A stretch of 64,000 bases of DNA from Paracraurococcus lichenis (GCF_030657435.1 NZ_JAUTWS010000017.1:62001-126000); one strand, 5' to 3'; counted from the first letter of the stretch, positions 10,695 to 20,786 are shown. Program-made: numbers and translations. Notes: a model not told the origin generated them from the letters alone.

Positions 10695-11516
10695 ATGGGG
10701 AGGCGGCACAGCCTCGGGGAGCTCTCCTATGCCCTGGTCATCGGCGGCCTCGCCGTGCTGGCGCTGGTCGTCCTGGTCGGGCCGATCCTGATCGTGCTGG
10801 CGACCAGCTTCACCGACAGCCGTTCCATCCGCTTCCCGCCCCAGGGCTTTTCCACGCGCTGGTACGAACTGCTGCTGGACGGGGTGCGGTCGCGGCAGAT
10901 CCACCGCGCGGCGGGCAATACGCTGCACGTGGCCCTCATCGCCGCCGGCGCGGCCACGCTGCTCGGCACCGCCGCCGCCTTCGGCCTCTCGCGCGTCGCG
11001 GGCCGGGGCGGGCGGCTGGCGGATGCCTTCTTCATGTCGCCGCTGGTGCTGCCCGGGCTCGCCTTCGGCCTCGCCGCGCTGATGTATTTCACCCTGCTCG
11101 GCTTCCGGCCCTCGCTCGAGCTCATCATCGCCGGCCATATGGTCGTGGTGACGCCCTTCGTGCTGCGGACCGTCGGCGCCTCCCTCTCCCAGCTCGACCC
11201 CGCCTTGCTAGACGCCTCCCGCAGCCTCGGCGCCGGCCCCGTCCATACCTTCCGCCGGGTGGTCCTGCCGCTGATCGCGCCGGGGATCGCCGCCGGCGCC
11301 TTCCTCGCCTTCATGGCCTCGGTGGACAATGTCCCGGTCTCCCTCTTCCTCTCCTCGGCGCGGACGGACATGCTGCCGATCCGGATGTGGGGCATGATGG
11401 AGAGCACGCTCGACGTCCGGGTGGCCGCCGTCTCCGGCACGCTGATCCTGGTCGCCTTCCTGCTCATGCTGGTGATGGAGCGGCTCACCGGCCTCACGCG
11501 CCGCATGCGGGGCTGA
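10695..11516 (+). CDS. ABC transporter permease 2 of the ureide-type importer (PotC-like)
   Basis: The second channel subunit has 273 residues and six predicted helices, with the coupling loop DASRSLGAGPVHTFRRVVLPLIAP. It lies 15 bp after permease 1, with a G-rich ribosome site before ATG 10695. Its stop is four bases before allA, so importer and enzymes are one transcription unit. Confidence 0.92.
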   Translation: MGRRHSLGELSYALVIGGLAVLALVVLVGPILIVLATSFTDSRSIRFPPQGFSTRWYELLLDGVRSRQIHRAAGNTLHVALIAAGAATLLGTAAAFGLSRVAGRGGRLADAFFMSPLVLPGLAFGLAALMYFTLLGFRPSLELIIAGHMVVVTPFVLRTVGASLSQLDPALLDASRSLGAGPVHTFRRVVLPLIAPGIAAGAFLAFMASVDNVPVSLFLSSARTDMLPIRMWGMMESTLDVRVAAVSGTLILVAFLLMLVMERLTGLTRRMRG

Positions 11517-11520
11517 CCGA

Positions 11521-12027
11521 ATGTTCCTGAAAGCCGAACCCCTGACCTCCGCCGCCTTCCTGCCCTATGGCGAGGTCATCGAATGCCCCCGCATCCCGGG
11601 CCGCACCTATTTCGAGGATGCGCTGGCCAACCTGCGGCCGAAGGCCCGGCCCAGCATCTCGCTGACGGTCAAGCAGCCGCTCACCGCCCTGCCGCTGCGC
11701 TCCACGACCATGGAGCGGCACGAGTTCTCCTCCCAATCCTTCATCCCGCAGGAGGGCGGGCGCTGGTTGGCCATCGTCGCGCCGCATGCGGCGGAGGCCC
11801 GCGGCGGAGCCGCAAACACGCCAATGCCGGACATGGCGCGCGCCCGCGCCTTCCTCGCCCGGCCGGACCAGGGCGTCACCTATGGCGCCAATGTCTGGCA
11901 CCACCCCTTCACCGTGCTGGACCGGGAGGCACGCTTCGTCATCGTCATGTGGAAGGACGGCACCAAGGGCGACGAGGAATTCGTCGAGGTGCCCGAATTC
12001 TCGGTGGAGATCCCCGATGCCCTATGA
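11521..12027 (+). CDS. allA: Ureidoglycolate lyase
   Basis: AllA splits (S)-ureidoglycolate to glyoxylate and urea (EC 4.3.2.3). The 168-residue protein has family features: the N-terminal LTSAAFLPYGEVIE, the MERHEFSSQSFIP segment and the YGANVWHHPFTVLDREARF region of the cupin-like barrel. The urea it makes is the substrate of the neighbouring urease. It overlaps the next gene by 11 bp. Confidence 0.95.
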   Translation: MFLKAEPLTSAAFLPYGEVIECPRIPGRTYFEDALANLRPKARPSISLTVKQPLTALPLRSTTMERHEFSSQSFIPQEGGRWLAIVAPHAAEARGGAANTPMPDMARARAFLARPDQGVTYGANVWHHPFTVLDREARFVIVMWKDGTKGDEEFVEVPEFSVEIPDAL

Positions 12028-12940
12028 GGTGACCCGCGACTTCCGCGGCTATGGCCCCAACCCGCCCGACCCGCACTGGCCGGGCGGCGCGCGCCTCGCG
12101 GTCAACTTCGTCATCAACTACGAGGAGGGCTCCGAGCCCTCCTTCGCGCTCGGCGACGGGGTGACCGAGAGCGGCCTGACCGAGGCGCATGGGCTGAACC
12201 AGGTGAAGTCCGGCCGCGACCTCGCCGCCGAGGGCATGTTCGAATACGGCTCCCGCGTCGGCTTCTGGCGGCTGCACCGGCTGTTCGCCGAGCGCGGCCT
12301 GCCGCTGACCATCTTCGGCTGCGCCCTGGCGCTCGAGCAGAACCCGGAGGCCTGCGCGGCGATCCGCGAGGCCGGCTACGACATCTGCTCGCATGGCTGG
12401 CGCTGGGTGAAGCATTTCGAGTTGCCGGAGGCCGAGGAGCGCGAGCACATCGCCCGCGCGGTGACGAGCATCGAGAAGACGATCGGCACGAAGCCGGAAG
12501 GCTGGTACTGCCGCTACGGCCCGAGCGAGAACACCCGCCGGCTCGTCGTCGAGCATGGCGGCTTCCTCTACGACAGCGACTACTACGGGGACGAGCTGCC
12601 CTTCTGGCTGACCGTGGACGGCAGGCCGCAGCTCGTCGTGCCCTATTCCCTGGTGAACAACGACGGGAAGTATGCGGGCTGGATGGGCACCAGCGACCAA
12701 TGGTTCAGCTTCGTCCGCGACGCCTTCGACATGCTCTATGCCGAAGGCGGCAGGGCGCCGAAGATGATGTCGGTCGGGCTGCACATGCGGCTCATCGGCC
12801 ATCCCGCCCGCGCGGTCGGGCTGCAGCGGCTGCTGGACCACATGATGCACCGCAAGGGCGTCTGGATCGCCCGGCGGGCCGACATCGCGCGCCACTGGAT
12901 CGCCACCCATCCCTATCCCGGCCGCGGGCTGAACGAGTAG
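12017..12940 (+). CDS. puuE: Allantoinase PuuE (polysaccharide-deacetylase fold)
   Basis: PuuE opens the hydantoin ring of allantoin to allantoate (EC 3.5.2.5) and belongs to the NodB-like superfamily rather than the amidohydrolases. The N-terminal NFVINYEEGSE, SHGWRW at about residue 125 and DSDYYGDELPFW at about residue 190 are family hallmarks. The start ATG 12017 lies within allA (11-bp overlap), giving 307 residues; the upstream extension of the open frame is unrelated. It acts before AllA in the same pathway. Ureidoglycolate-forming enzymes (allantoate hydrolase) are not in this window. Confidence 0.93.
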   Translation: MPYEVTRDFRGYGPNPPDPHWPGGARLAVNFVINYEEGSEPSFALGDGVTESGLTEAHGLNQVKSGRDLAAEGMFEYGSRVGFWRLHRLFAERGLPLTIFGCALALEQNPEACAAIREAGYDICSHGWRWVKHFELPEAEEREHIARAVTSIEKTIGTKPEGWYCRYGPSENTRRLVVEHGGFLYDSDYYGDELPFWLTVDGRPQLVVPYSLVNNDGKYAGWMGTSDQWFSFVRDAFDMLYAEGGRAPKMMSVGLHMRLIGHPARAVGLQRLLDHMMHRKGVWIARRADIARHWIATHPYPGRGLNE

Positions 12941-12990
12941 GCGGCCGCCGCCGGTGTGACGCCTCGGGGGCGGGCTGCTACACCGCCCCC

Positions 12991-13629
12991 GTGTCCGATC
13001 CCACCCGCCTCTTCCTCATCCGCCATGCGCTGGTCGAGCCCTCGGCCCGCACCGTCTTTTACGGCAGCATGGACGTCGCGCTCTGCGACATCACCCTGCA
13101 GCAGGAGGCCGCGCTCTACCGCTGGCTGGCCTTCCACCTGCCGCGCCCCGCGCATTGGGTGGTGACCAACCTGGCCCGCACCCGCGCCACCGCCGCCGCC
13201 ATCTTCGCCGCCGGCTACCCGGAGCAGGACCTGACGGTCGAGCCCGACCTCGCCGAGCAGCATCTCGGGGCGTGGCAGGGCATCCCGCATGAGGCGCTGG
13301 TCGAGCGCCTGCGCCACCCGCCCCACCCCTTCTGGCCGCATGCGGCGGAGGAGGAGCCGCCGGGCGGCGAGAGCTTCGCCCAGGTGCAGGCCCGGGTCGG
13401 CGTCGCGCTGGAGCGGATCGTGGAACGTCACCCCGGCCAGGACGTGGTGATCGTTGCGCATGGCGGCTCGATCCGCGCCTCGCTGGCGCATGCGCTGGGG
13501 CTGACGGGGCACCAGGCGCTGGCCTTCTCCATCCGCAACCTCGGCCTGACGCGGCTGGAGAAAGTCGGGCCGGACTGGCGCGTGGCGGCAGTGAACGAGG
13601 AGCCCTGGACCCCGCCGGACTGGGAGTGA
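12991..13629 (+). CDS. Histidine phosphatase family protein (phosphoglycerate-mutase-like)
   Basis: The catalytic phospho-acceptor His is in LFLIRHALVEP (His12), with later motifs LARTRATA, EQHLGAWQG and IVAHGGSIRA carrying the second active-site His. At 212 residues from GTG 12991 it is close to CobC-type alpha-ribazole phosphatases, but no cobalamin gene is nearby, so a specific substrate is not assigned. It begins 50 bp after puuE and probably has its own promoter. Confidence 0.85.
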   Translation: MSDPTRLFLIRHALVEPSARTVFYGSMDVALCDITLQQEAALYRWLAFHLPRPAHWVVTNLARTRATAAAIFAAGYPEQDLTVEPDLAEQHLGAWQGIPHEALVERLRHPPHPFWPHAAEEEPPGGESFAQVQARVGVALERIVERHPGQDVVIVAHGGSIRASLAHALGLTGHQALAFSIRNLGLTRLEKVGPDWRVAAVNEEPWTPPDWE

Positions 13630-13840
13630 TCCCGGCCGGGATTGCGCGCCGGGTCGGTGTGGCGGCGTCCTGCGGATGGGCCATGATGCTGGCCGGCACG
13701 ACACGCGGGTTTGATGGCTGCCGCTTCCGCTCGCGCGGCCCGGGGCGGGATTTGCCGCCGCGGCGGTGACCTCGCCCTTGGACAGCCCCGGTCGCCACCG
13801 GTAGTCTCCCGCCGGTCCGGGGGTTTGGCAGGGGGTTTTC

Positions 13841-14653
13841 ATGCGGCGTCTCATGATGCGGCGGTTCGCGATCCTGGGGGTCGCGCTCGCCGCCCTGGCC
13901 GGCTGCACCGGCGCGCCCGGCGCCGGGGAGGAGCAGGCGCTGGTCGATCGCTCCACCCTGGCCGTGCAGGAGATCCTGGGCGAAGGCAACGACCGGCTGA
14001 ACGCCCAGCGCCTGCTGCGCCGCGCCCGCGCCGCCATCATCTGCCCGCGCATCTTCCGCGCCGGCTTCTTCTTCGGCGGGGAGGGCGGCGGCTGCGTCCT
14101 GGTTGGCCGCGATGCCGCGGGCTCCTGGTCCTCGCCGGCCTTCTACACCCTGGGATCCGGCAGCTTCGGCCTGCAGGCCGGCATCCAGGACCTGCAGGTG
14201 CTGATGCTGGTGATGAACCAGAAGGCGCTGGACGCGGTGCTGGACAGCCAGTTGAAGCTCGGCGCCGATGCCTCGGTGGCGGTGGCGAGCTTCGGCGGCT
14301 CGGTGGAGGGGGCGACGACGGCGGCGGTGGGCGGCGACATCGTCGCCTTCGCCCGCGCCCGCGGCCTCTTCGCCGGGCTGACGCTGGAGGGCTCACTGCT
14401 CTCGGCCCGCAGCGAGTGGAACCGGGCCTATTACCGGCAGGAGGTCGGGCCGCGCGAGATAGTGGTGTCGATGCGGGCGCACAACCCGGGCGCCGACCCG
14501 CTGCGGGCGGCGATGATGCGCTTCGGCAGCGCTGGCGGGACCGTGGCGGCCGCGCCGGTGCCCGCGGCGGCCGATCCGGGTCCGGGCCTCGTGCCGGGCC
14601 AGACGCTCGGCAGCGGGCCGGTGCAGCGCTCCACCCTGCCGCCGCTCCGCTGA
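13841..14653 (+). CDS. SYLF-domain lipoprotein (YSC84-like), first of a tandem pair
   Basis: The N-terminus is a lipoprotein signal ending in the lipobox LAGC near residue 25. The SYLF core follows, with CPRIFRAGFFFGGEGG, WSSPAFYTLGSGSFGLQAG and FARARGLFAGLTLEGS. SYLF proteins bind phosphoinositide or other acidic lipids in eukaryotes; the bacterial role is unknown. A 40-residue Pro/Ala-rich tail is absent from the neighbour. Its stop shares bases with the start of the next gene, a close paralog. Confidence 0.88.
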   Translation: MRRLMMRRFAILGVALAALAGCTGAPGAGEEQALVDRSTLAVQEILGEGNDRLNAQRLLRRARAAIICPRIFRAGFFFGGEGGGCVLVGRDAAGSWSSPAFYTLGSGSFGLQAGIQDLQVLMLVMNQKALDAVLDSQLKLGADASVAVASFGGSVEGATTAAVGGDIVAFARARGLFAGLTLEGSLLSARSEWNRAYYRQEVGPREIVVSMRAHNPGADPLRAAMMRFGSAGGTVAAAPVPAAADPGPGLVPGQTLGSGPVQRSTLPPLR

Positions 14654-15333
14654 TGCGCGCGCTGCTCGCCCTCCTGCTGCTGCTCGCCGCCCTGCCGGCG
14701 CGGGCGGACGACCGGACGGAGGCGCAGGCCCTGGTGGACCGCAGCACCCTGACCGTGCAGGAGATGCTGACCACCGGCGATGCGGCCGCCATCGAGGATG
14801 CCCGCCGCTTCCTCCGCCGCGCCCGCGCCGCGGTGGTCTGCCCGCGCATCTTCCGCGCCGGCTTCATCCTGGGCGGGGAAGGCGGCGCCTGCGTCATGGT
14901 GGCGCGCGACGGGGCGGGGTCCTGGTCCTCGCCGGCCTTCTACGGCATGGCCTCCGGCAGCCTCGGCCTGCAGATCGGCGTGCAGGACATGCAGGTGATG
15001 ATGCTGGTGATGTCCGACCATGCGCTGACGGCGCTGATGGACAGCCAGTTCAAGCTGGGCGCGGATGCCTCCCTCGCGGTGGCGACGGTCGGCGCGGGGG
15101 TGGAGGGCGCGACGGCCGGCGCGGGCGCCGACATCGTCGCCTTCGCCCGGGCGCGGGGCCTCTTCGCCGGCATCGCGCTGGAAGGCTCGCTGCTGAGCGC
15201 GCGGAGCGAGCTGAACCGGGCCTATTACGGGCAGGAGGTCTCGGCCCGGCAGATCGTGGTGGCGATGCAGGCGCACAACCCGGGCGCCGATCCGCTGCGG
15301 GCGGCGCTGATGCGGTTCGGGGCGGCGCAGTAG
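14653..15333 (+). CDS. SYLF-domain secreted protein (YSC84-like), second of a tandem pair
   Basis: This 226-residue protein has a Sec signal ending ALPARA and the same SYLF core as its neighbour (CPRIFRAGFILGGEGG, FARARGLFAGIALEGS). It lacks the lipobox Cys, so it should be periplasmic while its partner is lipid-anchored. The ATG overlaps the previous stop (TGATG). The arrangement points to a local duplication in which one copy changed localisation. Confidence 0.88.
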   Translation: MRALLALLLLLAALPARADDRTEAQALVDRSTLTVQEMLTTGDAAAIEDARRFLRRARAAVVCPRIFRAGFILGGEGGACVMVARDGAGSWSSPAFYGMASGSLGLQIGVQDMQVMMLVMSDHALTALMDSQFKLGADASLAVATVGAGVEGATAGAGADIVAFARARGLFAGIALEGSLLSARSELNRAYYGQEVSARQIVVAMQAHNPGADPLRAALMRFGAAQ

Positions 15334-15454
15334 CCCCGGGGACCTCCTTCGACAGGGTCGAAGGTGGGGCCGGGCGTGCAGACTGCGCCAATTGCGACGC
15401 AGTCCTGCCCTTCCCCCCGTTCCTCCCACGCTTTCGGGCCGCTAGGGTGCCCGC

Positions 15455-15958
15455 GTGCCCCCCGAACAGCCCTTCTGGAAGACCAAGCCGCTCGAGGCCA
15501 TGACCCGCAAGGAGTGGGAGAGCCTCTGCGACGGCTGCGGCCGCTGCTGCCTGCACAAGCTCCGCGACGAGGACACCAACGAGCTCGCCTTCACCAACGT
15601 CGCCTGCCGGCTGCTGACCATCCAGACCTGCCGCTGCGCCGACTATCCGAACCGGCAGAAATGGGTGCCGGACTGCGTGAAGCTGACGCCGAAGCAGTTG
15701 CGGCGGATCGACTGGCTGCCGCCGACCTGCGCCTATCGCCTGGTGGCGGAGGGCAAGGACCTAGCCTGGTGGCACCCGCTGGTCTCCGGCGACCCGGAGA
15801 CGGTGCACCAAGCCGGCGTCTCCGTCCGCGGCAAGGCGGTGCGGGAGCGCGATGCCGGCCATTTCGAGGATCATATCGTCCGCTGGCCGGGCCAGACCCC
15901 GCGCGGCAAGCGGGCGCAGCCCCCAGCGAAGCCCGAGGATGGAGACGACGAGACATGA
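15455..15958 (+). CDS. YcgN-family cysteine-cluster protein (UPF0260)
   Basis: This 167-residue protein has the family Cys array [12 protein letters not shown] near residue 29, then [17 protein letters not shown] and PPTCAYRL, likely a metal-binding cluster. No function is established for the family. The start is GTG 15455. It overlaps the DapA-family gene by four bases (ATGA). Confidence 0.9.
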   Translation: MPPEQPFWKTKPLEAMTRKEWESLCDGCGRCCLHKLRDEDTNELAFTNVACRLLTIQTCRCADYPNRQKWVPDCVKLTPKQLRRIDWLPPTCAYRLVAEGKDLAWWHPLVSGDPETVHQAGVSVRGKAVRERDAGHFEDHIVRWPGQTPRGKRAQPPAKPEDGDDET

Positions 15959-16893
15959 AGGATGCCCTCTTCGGCGGCGTGAACGCTGCCGTGCTGACCG
16001 CCATGAAACCCGACCTCTCGCCCGATCCGGAGCGGATGGCGGCGCATGCCAAGTGGCTGCTGGCGCATGGCTGCAACGGCCTCGGCGTCCTCGGCACGAC
16101 CGGCGAGGCCAATAGCTTCGGCCTGCAGGAGCGGAAGGCGATCCTGGAGGGGCTGATCGCCCGCGGCGTCCCCGCCGCCGCCATGATGCCCGGCACCGGC
16201 ACCGCGAACCTGACGGATACGGTGGACCTGACCCTGCACGCCCGGGCGCAGGGCTGCCGCGGCGTCCTCCTCCTGCCGCCCTTCTACTACAAGAACCCGA
16301 GCGACGACGGGCTCTTCGCCTACTTCGCCGAGGTCATCAACCGTGTCGGCGGTGGCATCGCCCTCTACCTCTACAACTTCCCGCAGCAATCGGCGGTGCC
16401 CTTCAGCCTCCCGCTCATCGAGCGGCTGCTCAAGGCCTTCCCCGGCGCCATCAAGGGGGTGAAGGACAGCAGCGGCGACTATGCCAACATGAAGGCCATG
16501 GTGGACGCCTTCGCCGCCGAGGGGTTCGAGGTTTATTCGGGCTCCGACGAGTACCTGCAGCGCATCCTGGCCGAGGGCGGCGCCGGCTGCATCACCGCGG
16601 CCTCCAACGGCAACAGCCATTGGGGCGGGATCGTCTATGCCAGGCGCACGGGGCCGGAGGCGGATGCCGCCCAGGCGGTGCTGACCGCGACCCGCCGCGC
16701 CGCAACCTCCGTGCCGCTGATCCCGGGCCTGCGCGAGATCATCGCCCGCAGCACCGGCGACGACGGCTGGCGCACCATCCGCCCGCCGCACCTCAAGTTG
16801 ACCCCGGCGCAGGCGGAGGCGGTCTGGGCCGCCTGGGGCGCCGCCGGCGCGCTGCCGCTGCCCGGCCTCGCCCCGGCGAGGGCCGCGGCATGA
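15955..16893 (+). CDS. Dihydrodipicolinate synthase / N-acetylneuraminate lyase family aldolase
   Basis: This class I aldolase is a TIM barrel of 312 residues with the family motif GTTGE at residues 47-51, the catalytic Tyr140 (LYLYNFP) and the Schiff-base Lys170 (GVKDSSGD). The surroundings contain no lysine-pathway gene, and the family includes several sugar-acid and 2-keto-acid lyases, so the reaction cannot be fixed. The start ATG 15955 overlaps the ycgN-like stop, and the gene runs into the cupin gene with another ATGA overlap. Confidence 0.88.
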   Translation: MKDALFGGVNAAVLTAMKPDLSPDPERMAAHAKWLLAHGCNGLGVLGTTGEANSFGLQERKAILEGLIARGVPAAAMMPGTGTANLTDTVDLTLHARAQGCRGVLLLPPFYYKNPSDDGLFAYFAEVINRVGGGIALYLYNFPQQSAVPFSLPLIERLLKAFPGAIKGVKDSSGDYANMKAMVDAFAAEGFEVYSGSDEYLQRILAEGGAGCITAASNGNSHWGGIVYARRTGPEADAAQAVLTATRRAATSVPLIPGLREIIARSTGDDGWRTIRPPHLKLTPAQAEAVWAAWGAAGALPLPGLAPARAAA

Positions 16894-17204
16894 GCGAGCC
16901 GCTGCGCTGCCGGGAGCCGGCGGTCGCCACCACCCAGGTCGACGATGCCCATGTCCGGGTGACGCGCTGGGACTTCAATCCCGGCGCGGAGACCGGCTGG
17001 CACCGGCATGGCTGGCTCTACGTCGTGGTGCCGGTCACCGACGGCACCCTGCTGGTCGAACTGCCGGGCGGCGAGACCATGACCGCCGAGCTCAACGCCG
17101 GGGTCGCCTATACCCGGCTCGCCGGGGTGGAGCACAACGTGGTCAATGGCGGCACCGCCCCGCTCTCCTTCGTGGAGACCGAGGTGAAGGCTTGGCCGGG
17201 CTGA
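16890..17204 (+). CDS. Small cupin-domain protein
   Basis: This 104-residue single-domain cupin has a metal-site His pair in GWHRHGW near residue 36 and a second in GVEHNVVNG near residue 81. Similar small cupins act in side reactions of organic-acid breakdown or as sensors. It is coupled to the aldolase by an ATGA overlap, so it may act on the same metabolite. Confidence 0.82.
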   Translation: MSEPLRCREPAVATTQVDDAHVRVTRWDFNPGAETGWHRHGWLYVVVPVTDGTLLVELPGGETMTAELNAGVAYTRLAGVEHNVVNGGTAPLSFVETEVKAWPG

Positions 17205-17381
17205 TCCGGCGAGGGTCTATGCCCGGACCTTCAACTTTCTGGCGAATTCCCGGGCAGATCCTGCCCTGCCCCAGCGCGGATTGCCCGGGGCGGCAACGCT
17301 CGCGTCTCCGCCATCCGCCCGTTCCGCAACGGTGCGTGTCAAGGCGTTGAACCACACCCCCCGCCGCCGCATGGTGGGGCC

Positions 17382-18113
17382 ATGCAGCAGACCGAAGCGG
17401 AGACCGTCGCCCTGCCGGGGGCCGCGTCCGGCGGCGTCATGCCGGAGACCCTGGCCTGCCCGGTGCGCTGGCGCCGCTCCAGTCGCGCCCGCCGCGTCAG
17501 CCTGCGGATCGATGCCAGGGCCGGGGAGGTGGTGGTGACCCTGCCGCCCCGCGCCCATCGCCGCGCCGGCATGGCGCTGCTGACCACCCATGCCGCCTGG
17601 GTGCGGGAGCGTTTGGCGGCCCTCGCCCCGCATATCCCCTTCGCCCCGGGCTCCGAGCTGCCGCTCGGCGGCCTCCGGCATGTCATCCGGCACGATCCGG
17701 GCGCCGCGCCGGGGGTGGTGCTGGCGGCCGGCGCGGTGCTGGTGGGCGGCCCGGAGGCACGGCTGCCGGCGCAGATCGGCGCCTTCCTCAAGGCCGAGGC
17801 GCAGCGGCGCATCCGCGTGCTGGCGGCGGGGCATGCCGCGCTGCTCGGCGTCTCGCCCAAGGCCATCCGGCTGAAGGACACCCGCAGCCGCTGGGGCTCC
17901 TGCGCGCCGGACGGCACCCTCGCCTTCTCCTGGCGGCTGGTCATGGCCCCGGACTGGGTGCTTGACTACGTGGTGGCGCATGAGGTCGCGCATCTGAAGG
18001 AGCTGAACCACAGCCCGCGCTTCTGGGCGCTGGTGGAGCGGCTGACGCCGCACCGCGACGCGGCGGTGGAGTGGCTGCGGGTGAACGGGCCGGCGCTGCT
18101 CAGGGTGGGGTAG
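17382..18113 (+). CDS. M48/YgjP-like metal-dependent hydrolase (DUF45)
   Basis: The zinc-site HEVAHLKELNHSPRFW gives HExxH plus the downstream His of the SprT/YgjP-type group. The upstream segment LKDTRSRWGSCAPDGTLAFSWRL is the family signature. There is no signal peptide, so the 243-residue protein is cytoplasmic; its substrate is unknown. The 177 bp before it hold no gene. Confidence 0.88.
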   Translation: MQQTEAETVALPGAASGGVMPETLACPVRWRRSSRARRVSLRIDARAGEVVVTLPPRAHRRAGMALLTTHAAWVRERLAALAPHIPFAPGSELPLGGLRHVIRHDPGAAPGVVLAAGAVLVGGPEARLPAQIGAFLKAEAQRRIRVLAAGHAALLGVSPKAIRLKDTRSRWGSCAPDGTLAFSWRLVMAPDWVLDYVVAHEVAHLKELNHSPRFWALVERLTPHRDAAVEWLRVNGPALLRVG

Positions 18114-18279
18114 GACGCAGCGGCCCATATCCGCCGGCGGCCGGCAGCGGCTCCCCTGCCTCCGTCATAGCCGGTTCCGCTGCAATGAGGCACCGGGCTG
18201 GGATGCTATCAACTCAGGAGCAGCAGATTTCGGCTACTAAGCGTCGACGGCCGGGATCGGTCTTCTGAGGAACAGGCTT

Positions 18280-19626
18280 ATGGTCGACAGCTTGAGTCAG
18301 GCGCAGATGAACCGCTTCGAGGCCTTCGGCCTGTCGAACGCGGATTGGGAGCTGTTGCGCACGCAAGCAGGGGATTACGCACGGCAAAAGCTGCCTGGCC
18401 TCCTCGCGGGCCTGCATCCTCGCTTCGGGAAATGGCCGGAGATCCAGCGGGCTCTCATGGACCCCGAGGTGCATCGGGTCCGCGTGGCGCATTGGCAGCG
18501 GGTCGCCGGCGGCGAGGTCGGCACCGGCTTCATGGACTCCGCGCGGGCGCTCGCCACGGCGATGTACCGGCGCGGCGTCCCGGCCTATGCCGTCACGCTC
18601 TGCCACTCCATCGTGCTCAATGGCGTGATCGCCGATCTCGGGCTCGACCGCCCGGCCCAGCGCTTCGCCGGCAAGGGGGCGAATGACCAGCGGGATCTCC
18701 GGGTCGCCCTGCAGAAGGCTGCCTGGTTCGACCTGGAAGTGCTGCTCGAGACCTATGCCGAGGCCGAGCAGGCCAGCCGCGCCGCCATCACGGAAAAGCT
18801 GGCCGGCGGCTTCAAGACGAAGGTGCAGAGCGTGGTCGCCGATATGGGACGCTCCACCGAGGACCTGGCCCGGACCTCCGCGGAGATCGCCGCGGCCGCG
18901 AAGCATGGGGCGGAGCGGGCCAATCAGGCCGCCGCTGCAGTGGGCGATGCCAATGCCGAAGTGCAGACCATGGCGGCCGCGGCCGAGCAACTCTCCGCCT
19001 CCATCGGCGAGATCACCCGCCGGGTCGAGCAGTCGACCGGCATGACCGAGCGCGCCGTGGGCGATGCGCAGCGCACCGACCAGGTCGTGCAGGCGCTGGC
19101 CGAGGGCGCGGCGCGGATCGGCGACGTGGTCCGGCTGATCAGCGCGATCGCGGGCCAGACCAACCTGCTGGCGCTGAACGCGACCATCGAGGCCGCCCGC
19201 GCGGGCGAGGCGGGCAAGGGCTTCGCCGTGGTGGCGAGCGAGGTGAAGAACCTGGCGAGCCAGACGGCGAAGGCGACCGAGGAGATCAGCCAGCAGATCA
19301 CCCAGACCCAGGCGGCGACCCAGCGCGCGGTCGAGTCCATCCGCGGCATCGGCCAGGTCATCGGCGAGATCAGCCAGGCGACCGGCGCCATCGCGGCCGC
19401 GGTGCAGGAACAGGGCACCGCCACGAACGAGATCGCCCGCAGCGCCGCCAAGGCGGCGGCGAACAACGGCCATGTCGAGCGGCTGATGCAGGAGGTCCGC
19501 ACCGATGCGGATGCGAGTGCGGCGGGCGCGGACAAGCTCAGCGGCGCCGCCCAGACCATGTCCAGCAATTCCGCCACGCTGCGGCAGGCGATCGACAGCT
19601 TCCTCGGCGAGATGCGGGCCGCCTGA
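18280..19626 (+). CDS. Soluble methyl-accepting chemotaxis protein with globin-like N-terminal sensor
   Basis: This 448-residue receptor has no membrane segment. Residues 1-165 resemble a globin-coupled-sensor (protoglobin) domain, with HW at 71-72 and RRGVPAYAV at 98-106. Residues ~180-448 form the coiled-coil signalling domain with the conserved hairpin [20 protein letters not shown]. It should talk to CheA/CheW in a cytoplasmic array. By eye, the position of the heme-ligating His, four residues before the GVP motif, is Met95, so heme binding is doubtful. GAGGAA precedes ATG 18280. No che genes are in the window. Confidence 0.88.
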   Translation: MVDSLSQAQMNRFEAFGLSNADWELLRTQAGDYARQKLPGLLAGLHPRFGKWPEIQRALMDPEVHRVRVAHWQRVAGGEVGTGFMDSARALATAMYRRGVPAYAVTLCHSIVLNGVIADLGLDRPAQRFAGKGANDQRDLRVALQKAAWFDLEVLLETYAEAEQASRAAITEKLAGGFKTKVQSVVADMGRSTEDLARTSAEIAAAAKHGAERANQAAAAVGDANAEVQTMAAAAEQLSASIGEITRRVEQSTGMTERAVGDAQRTDQVVQALAEGAARIGDVVRLISAIAGQTNLLALNATIEAARAGEAGKGFAVVASEVKNLASQTAKATEEISQQITQTQAATQRAVESIRGIGQVIGEISQATGAIAAAVQEQGTATNEIARSAAKAAANNGHVERLMQEVRTDADASAAGADKLSGAAQTMSSNSATLRQAIDSFLGEMRAA

Positions 19627-19649
19627 GCCCGGGCCTGCCGCCGGAATGA

Positions 19650-19685
19650 CAGTGGATTGCGTTTGCGCCCCTACGCAATCCACTG
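19650..19685. terminator. Bidirectional hairpin terminator between the chemoreceptor and trpS
   Basis: A perfect 13-bp stem (CAGTGGATTGCGT at 19650-19662 and its complement at 19673-19685) encloses a 10-base loop. It stands 24 bp after the plus-strand chemoreceptor stop and 85 bp before the end of minus-strand trpS, the right place for a shared terminator. There is no T-run on either side, so it may act only as an RNA-stabilising hairpin. Confidence 0.65.
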
Positions 19686-19769
19686 CCGACCCGCATCGGG
19701 GCGCGGGGCCGGGCGGGCGCGCCTCCGGCGATCCGCCTCGGCTCCCCTGCCCCGCTTTCGGGCCGCCGA

Positions 19770-20786
19770 TCAGCGCGGCAGGAAGCCCACCACCCGCTCC
19801 GCCTCGGCGACGATCGGCTCGGCGATGGCCGCCGCCCGGTCCGCACCCTGGCGCAGCAGCGCATCCAGCGCCGCCGGATCGTCCAGCAGCCGCGCCATCT
19901 CCGCCTGGATGGGCGAGAGGTGGTCGACGAGGGCCTCCACCAGCACCTCCTTGAAACTCCCGAACCCCTTGCCGCCATGCTCGCGCAGCACGTTCTCCGG
20001 CAGGGTGCCGGTGACGGCGGCGAGAATCCCGACGAGGTTGCGCGCCTCCGGCCGGGCCTCGAGGCCCGAGACATGCTCCGGCAGCGGCTCCGGATCCGTC
20101 TTGGCGCGGCGGATCTTCAGCGCGACGGCGTCGCGGTCGTCCGTCAGGTTGATGCGCGACTGGTCGGAGGGATCCGACTTCGACATCTTCTTCGTGCCGT
20201 CGCGCAGCGACATGACGCGCGCGGCGACGCCCTGGATCAGCGGCTCGATCCGCGGGAAGAAGCCGGGCACGCCGTAGTCGTGGTTGAACTTCTCGGCGAT
20301 GTCATTGGCCAGTTCCAGGTGCTGCTTCTGGTCGTCGCCGACCGGCACCAGCACCGCCTTGTAGGCCAGGATGTCGGCCGCCATCAGGTTCGGATAGACA
20401 TAGAGGCCGGCCGAGGCCGCCTCCCGGTCCTTGCCGGCCTTGTCCTTGAACTGCGTCATCCGGTTCAGCCAGCCGAGGCGGGCGACGCAGTTGAAGATCC
20501 AGGCCAGCCGCGCATGCGCGTTCACATGGCTCTGCAGGAAGAGGATGCACTTCGCGGGGTCGAGGCCGCAGGCGATGAGCGCCGCCGCCATCTCCCGCGT
20601 CTGGCGGGCGAGTTCCTTCGGGTCCTGCCAGACGGTGATGGCGTGCAGGTCCACCACGCAATAGATCGCGTCATGCGTGTCCTGCAGCGGGACCCAGTTG
20701 CGGATCGCGCCGAGGTAGTTGCCGAGGGTGGGAACGCCGGAGGGCTGGATGCCCGAGAAGACGCGCTGCATGGGGGTGGAGACCAT
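19770..20786 (-). CDS. trpS: Tryptophan--tRNA ligase
   Basis: TrpS charges tRNA-Trp (EC 6.1.1.2). The class I signatures are the HIGH-equivalent [13 protein letters not shown] near residue 15 and KMSKS in [12 protein letters not shown]. Its 338 residues are typical of the bacterial enzyme. It lies 45 bp downstream of murJ in the same direction. Confidence 0.97.
   Translation of the reverse strand: MVSTPMQRVFSGIQPSGVPTLGNYLGAIRNWVPLQDTHDAIYCVVDLHAITVWQDPKELARQTREMAAALIACGLDPAKCILFLQSHVNAHARLAWIFNCVARLGWLNRMTQFKDKAGKDREAASAGLYVYPNLMAADILAYKAVLVPVGDDQKQHLELANDIAEKFNHDYGVPGFFPRIEPLIQGVAARVMSLRDGTKKMSKSDPSDQSRINLTDDRDAVALKIRRAKTDPEPLPEHVSGLEARPEARNLVGILAAVTGTLPENVLREHGGKGFGSFKEVLVEALVDHLSPIQAEMARLLDDPAALDALLRQGADRAAAIAEPIVAEAERVVGFLPR

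Noticed and set aside
19650..19685. 13-bp inverted repeat considered as an integration or recombination site
   Set aside because: Its place between converging genes is better explained as a shared terminator; no integrase or direct repeat is nearby.
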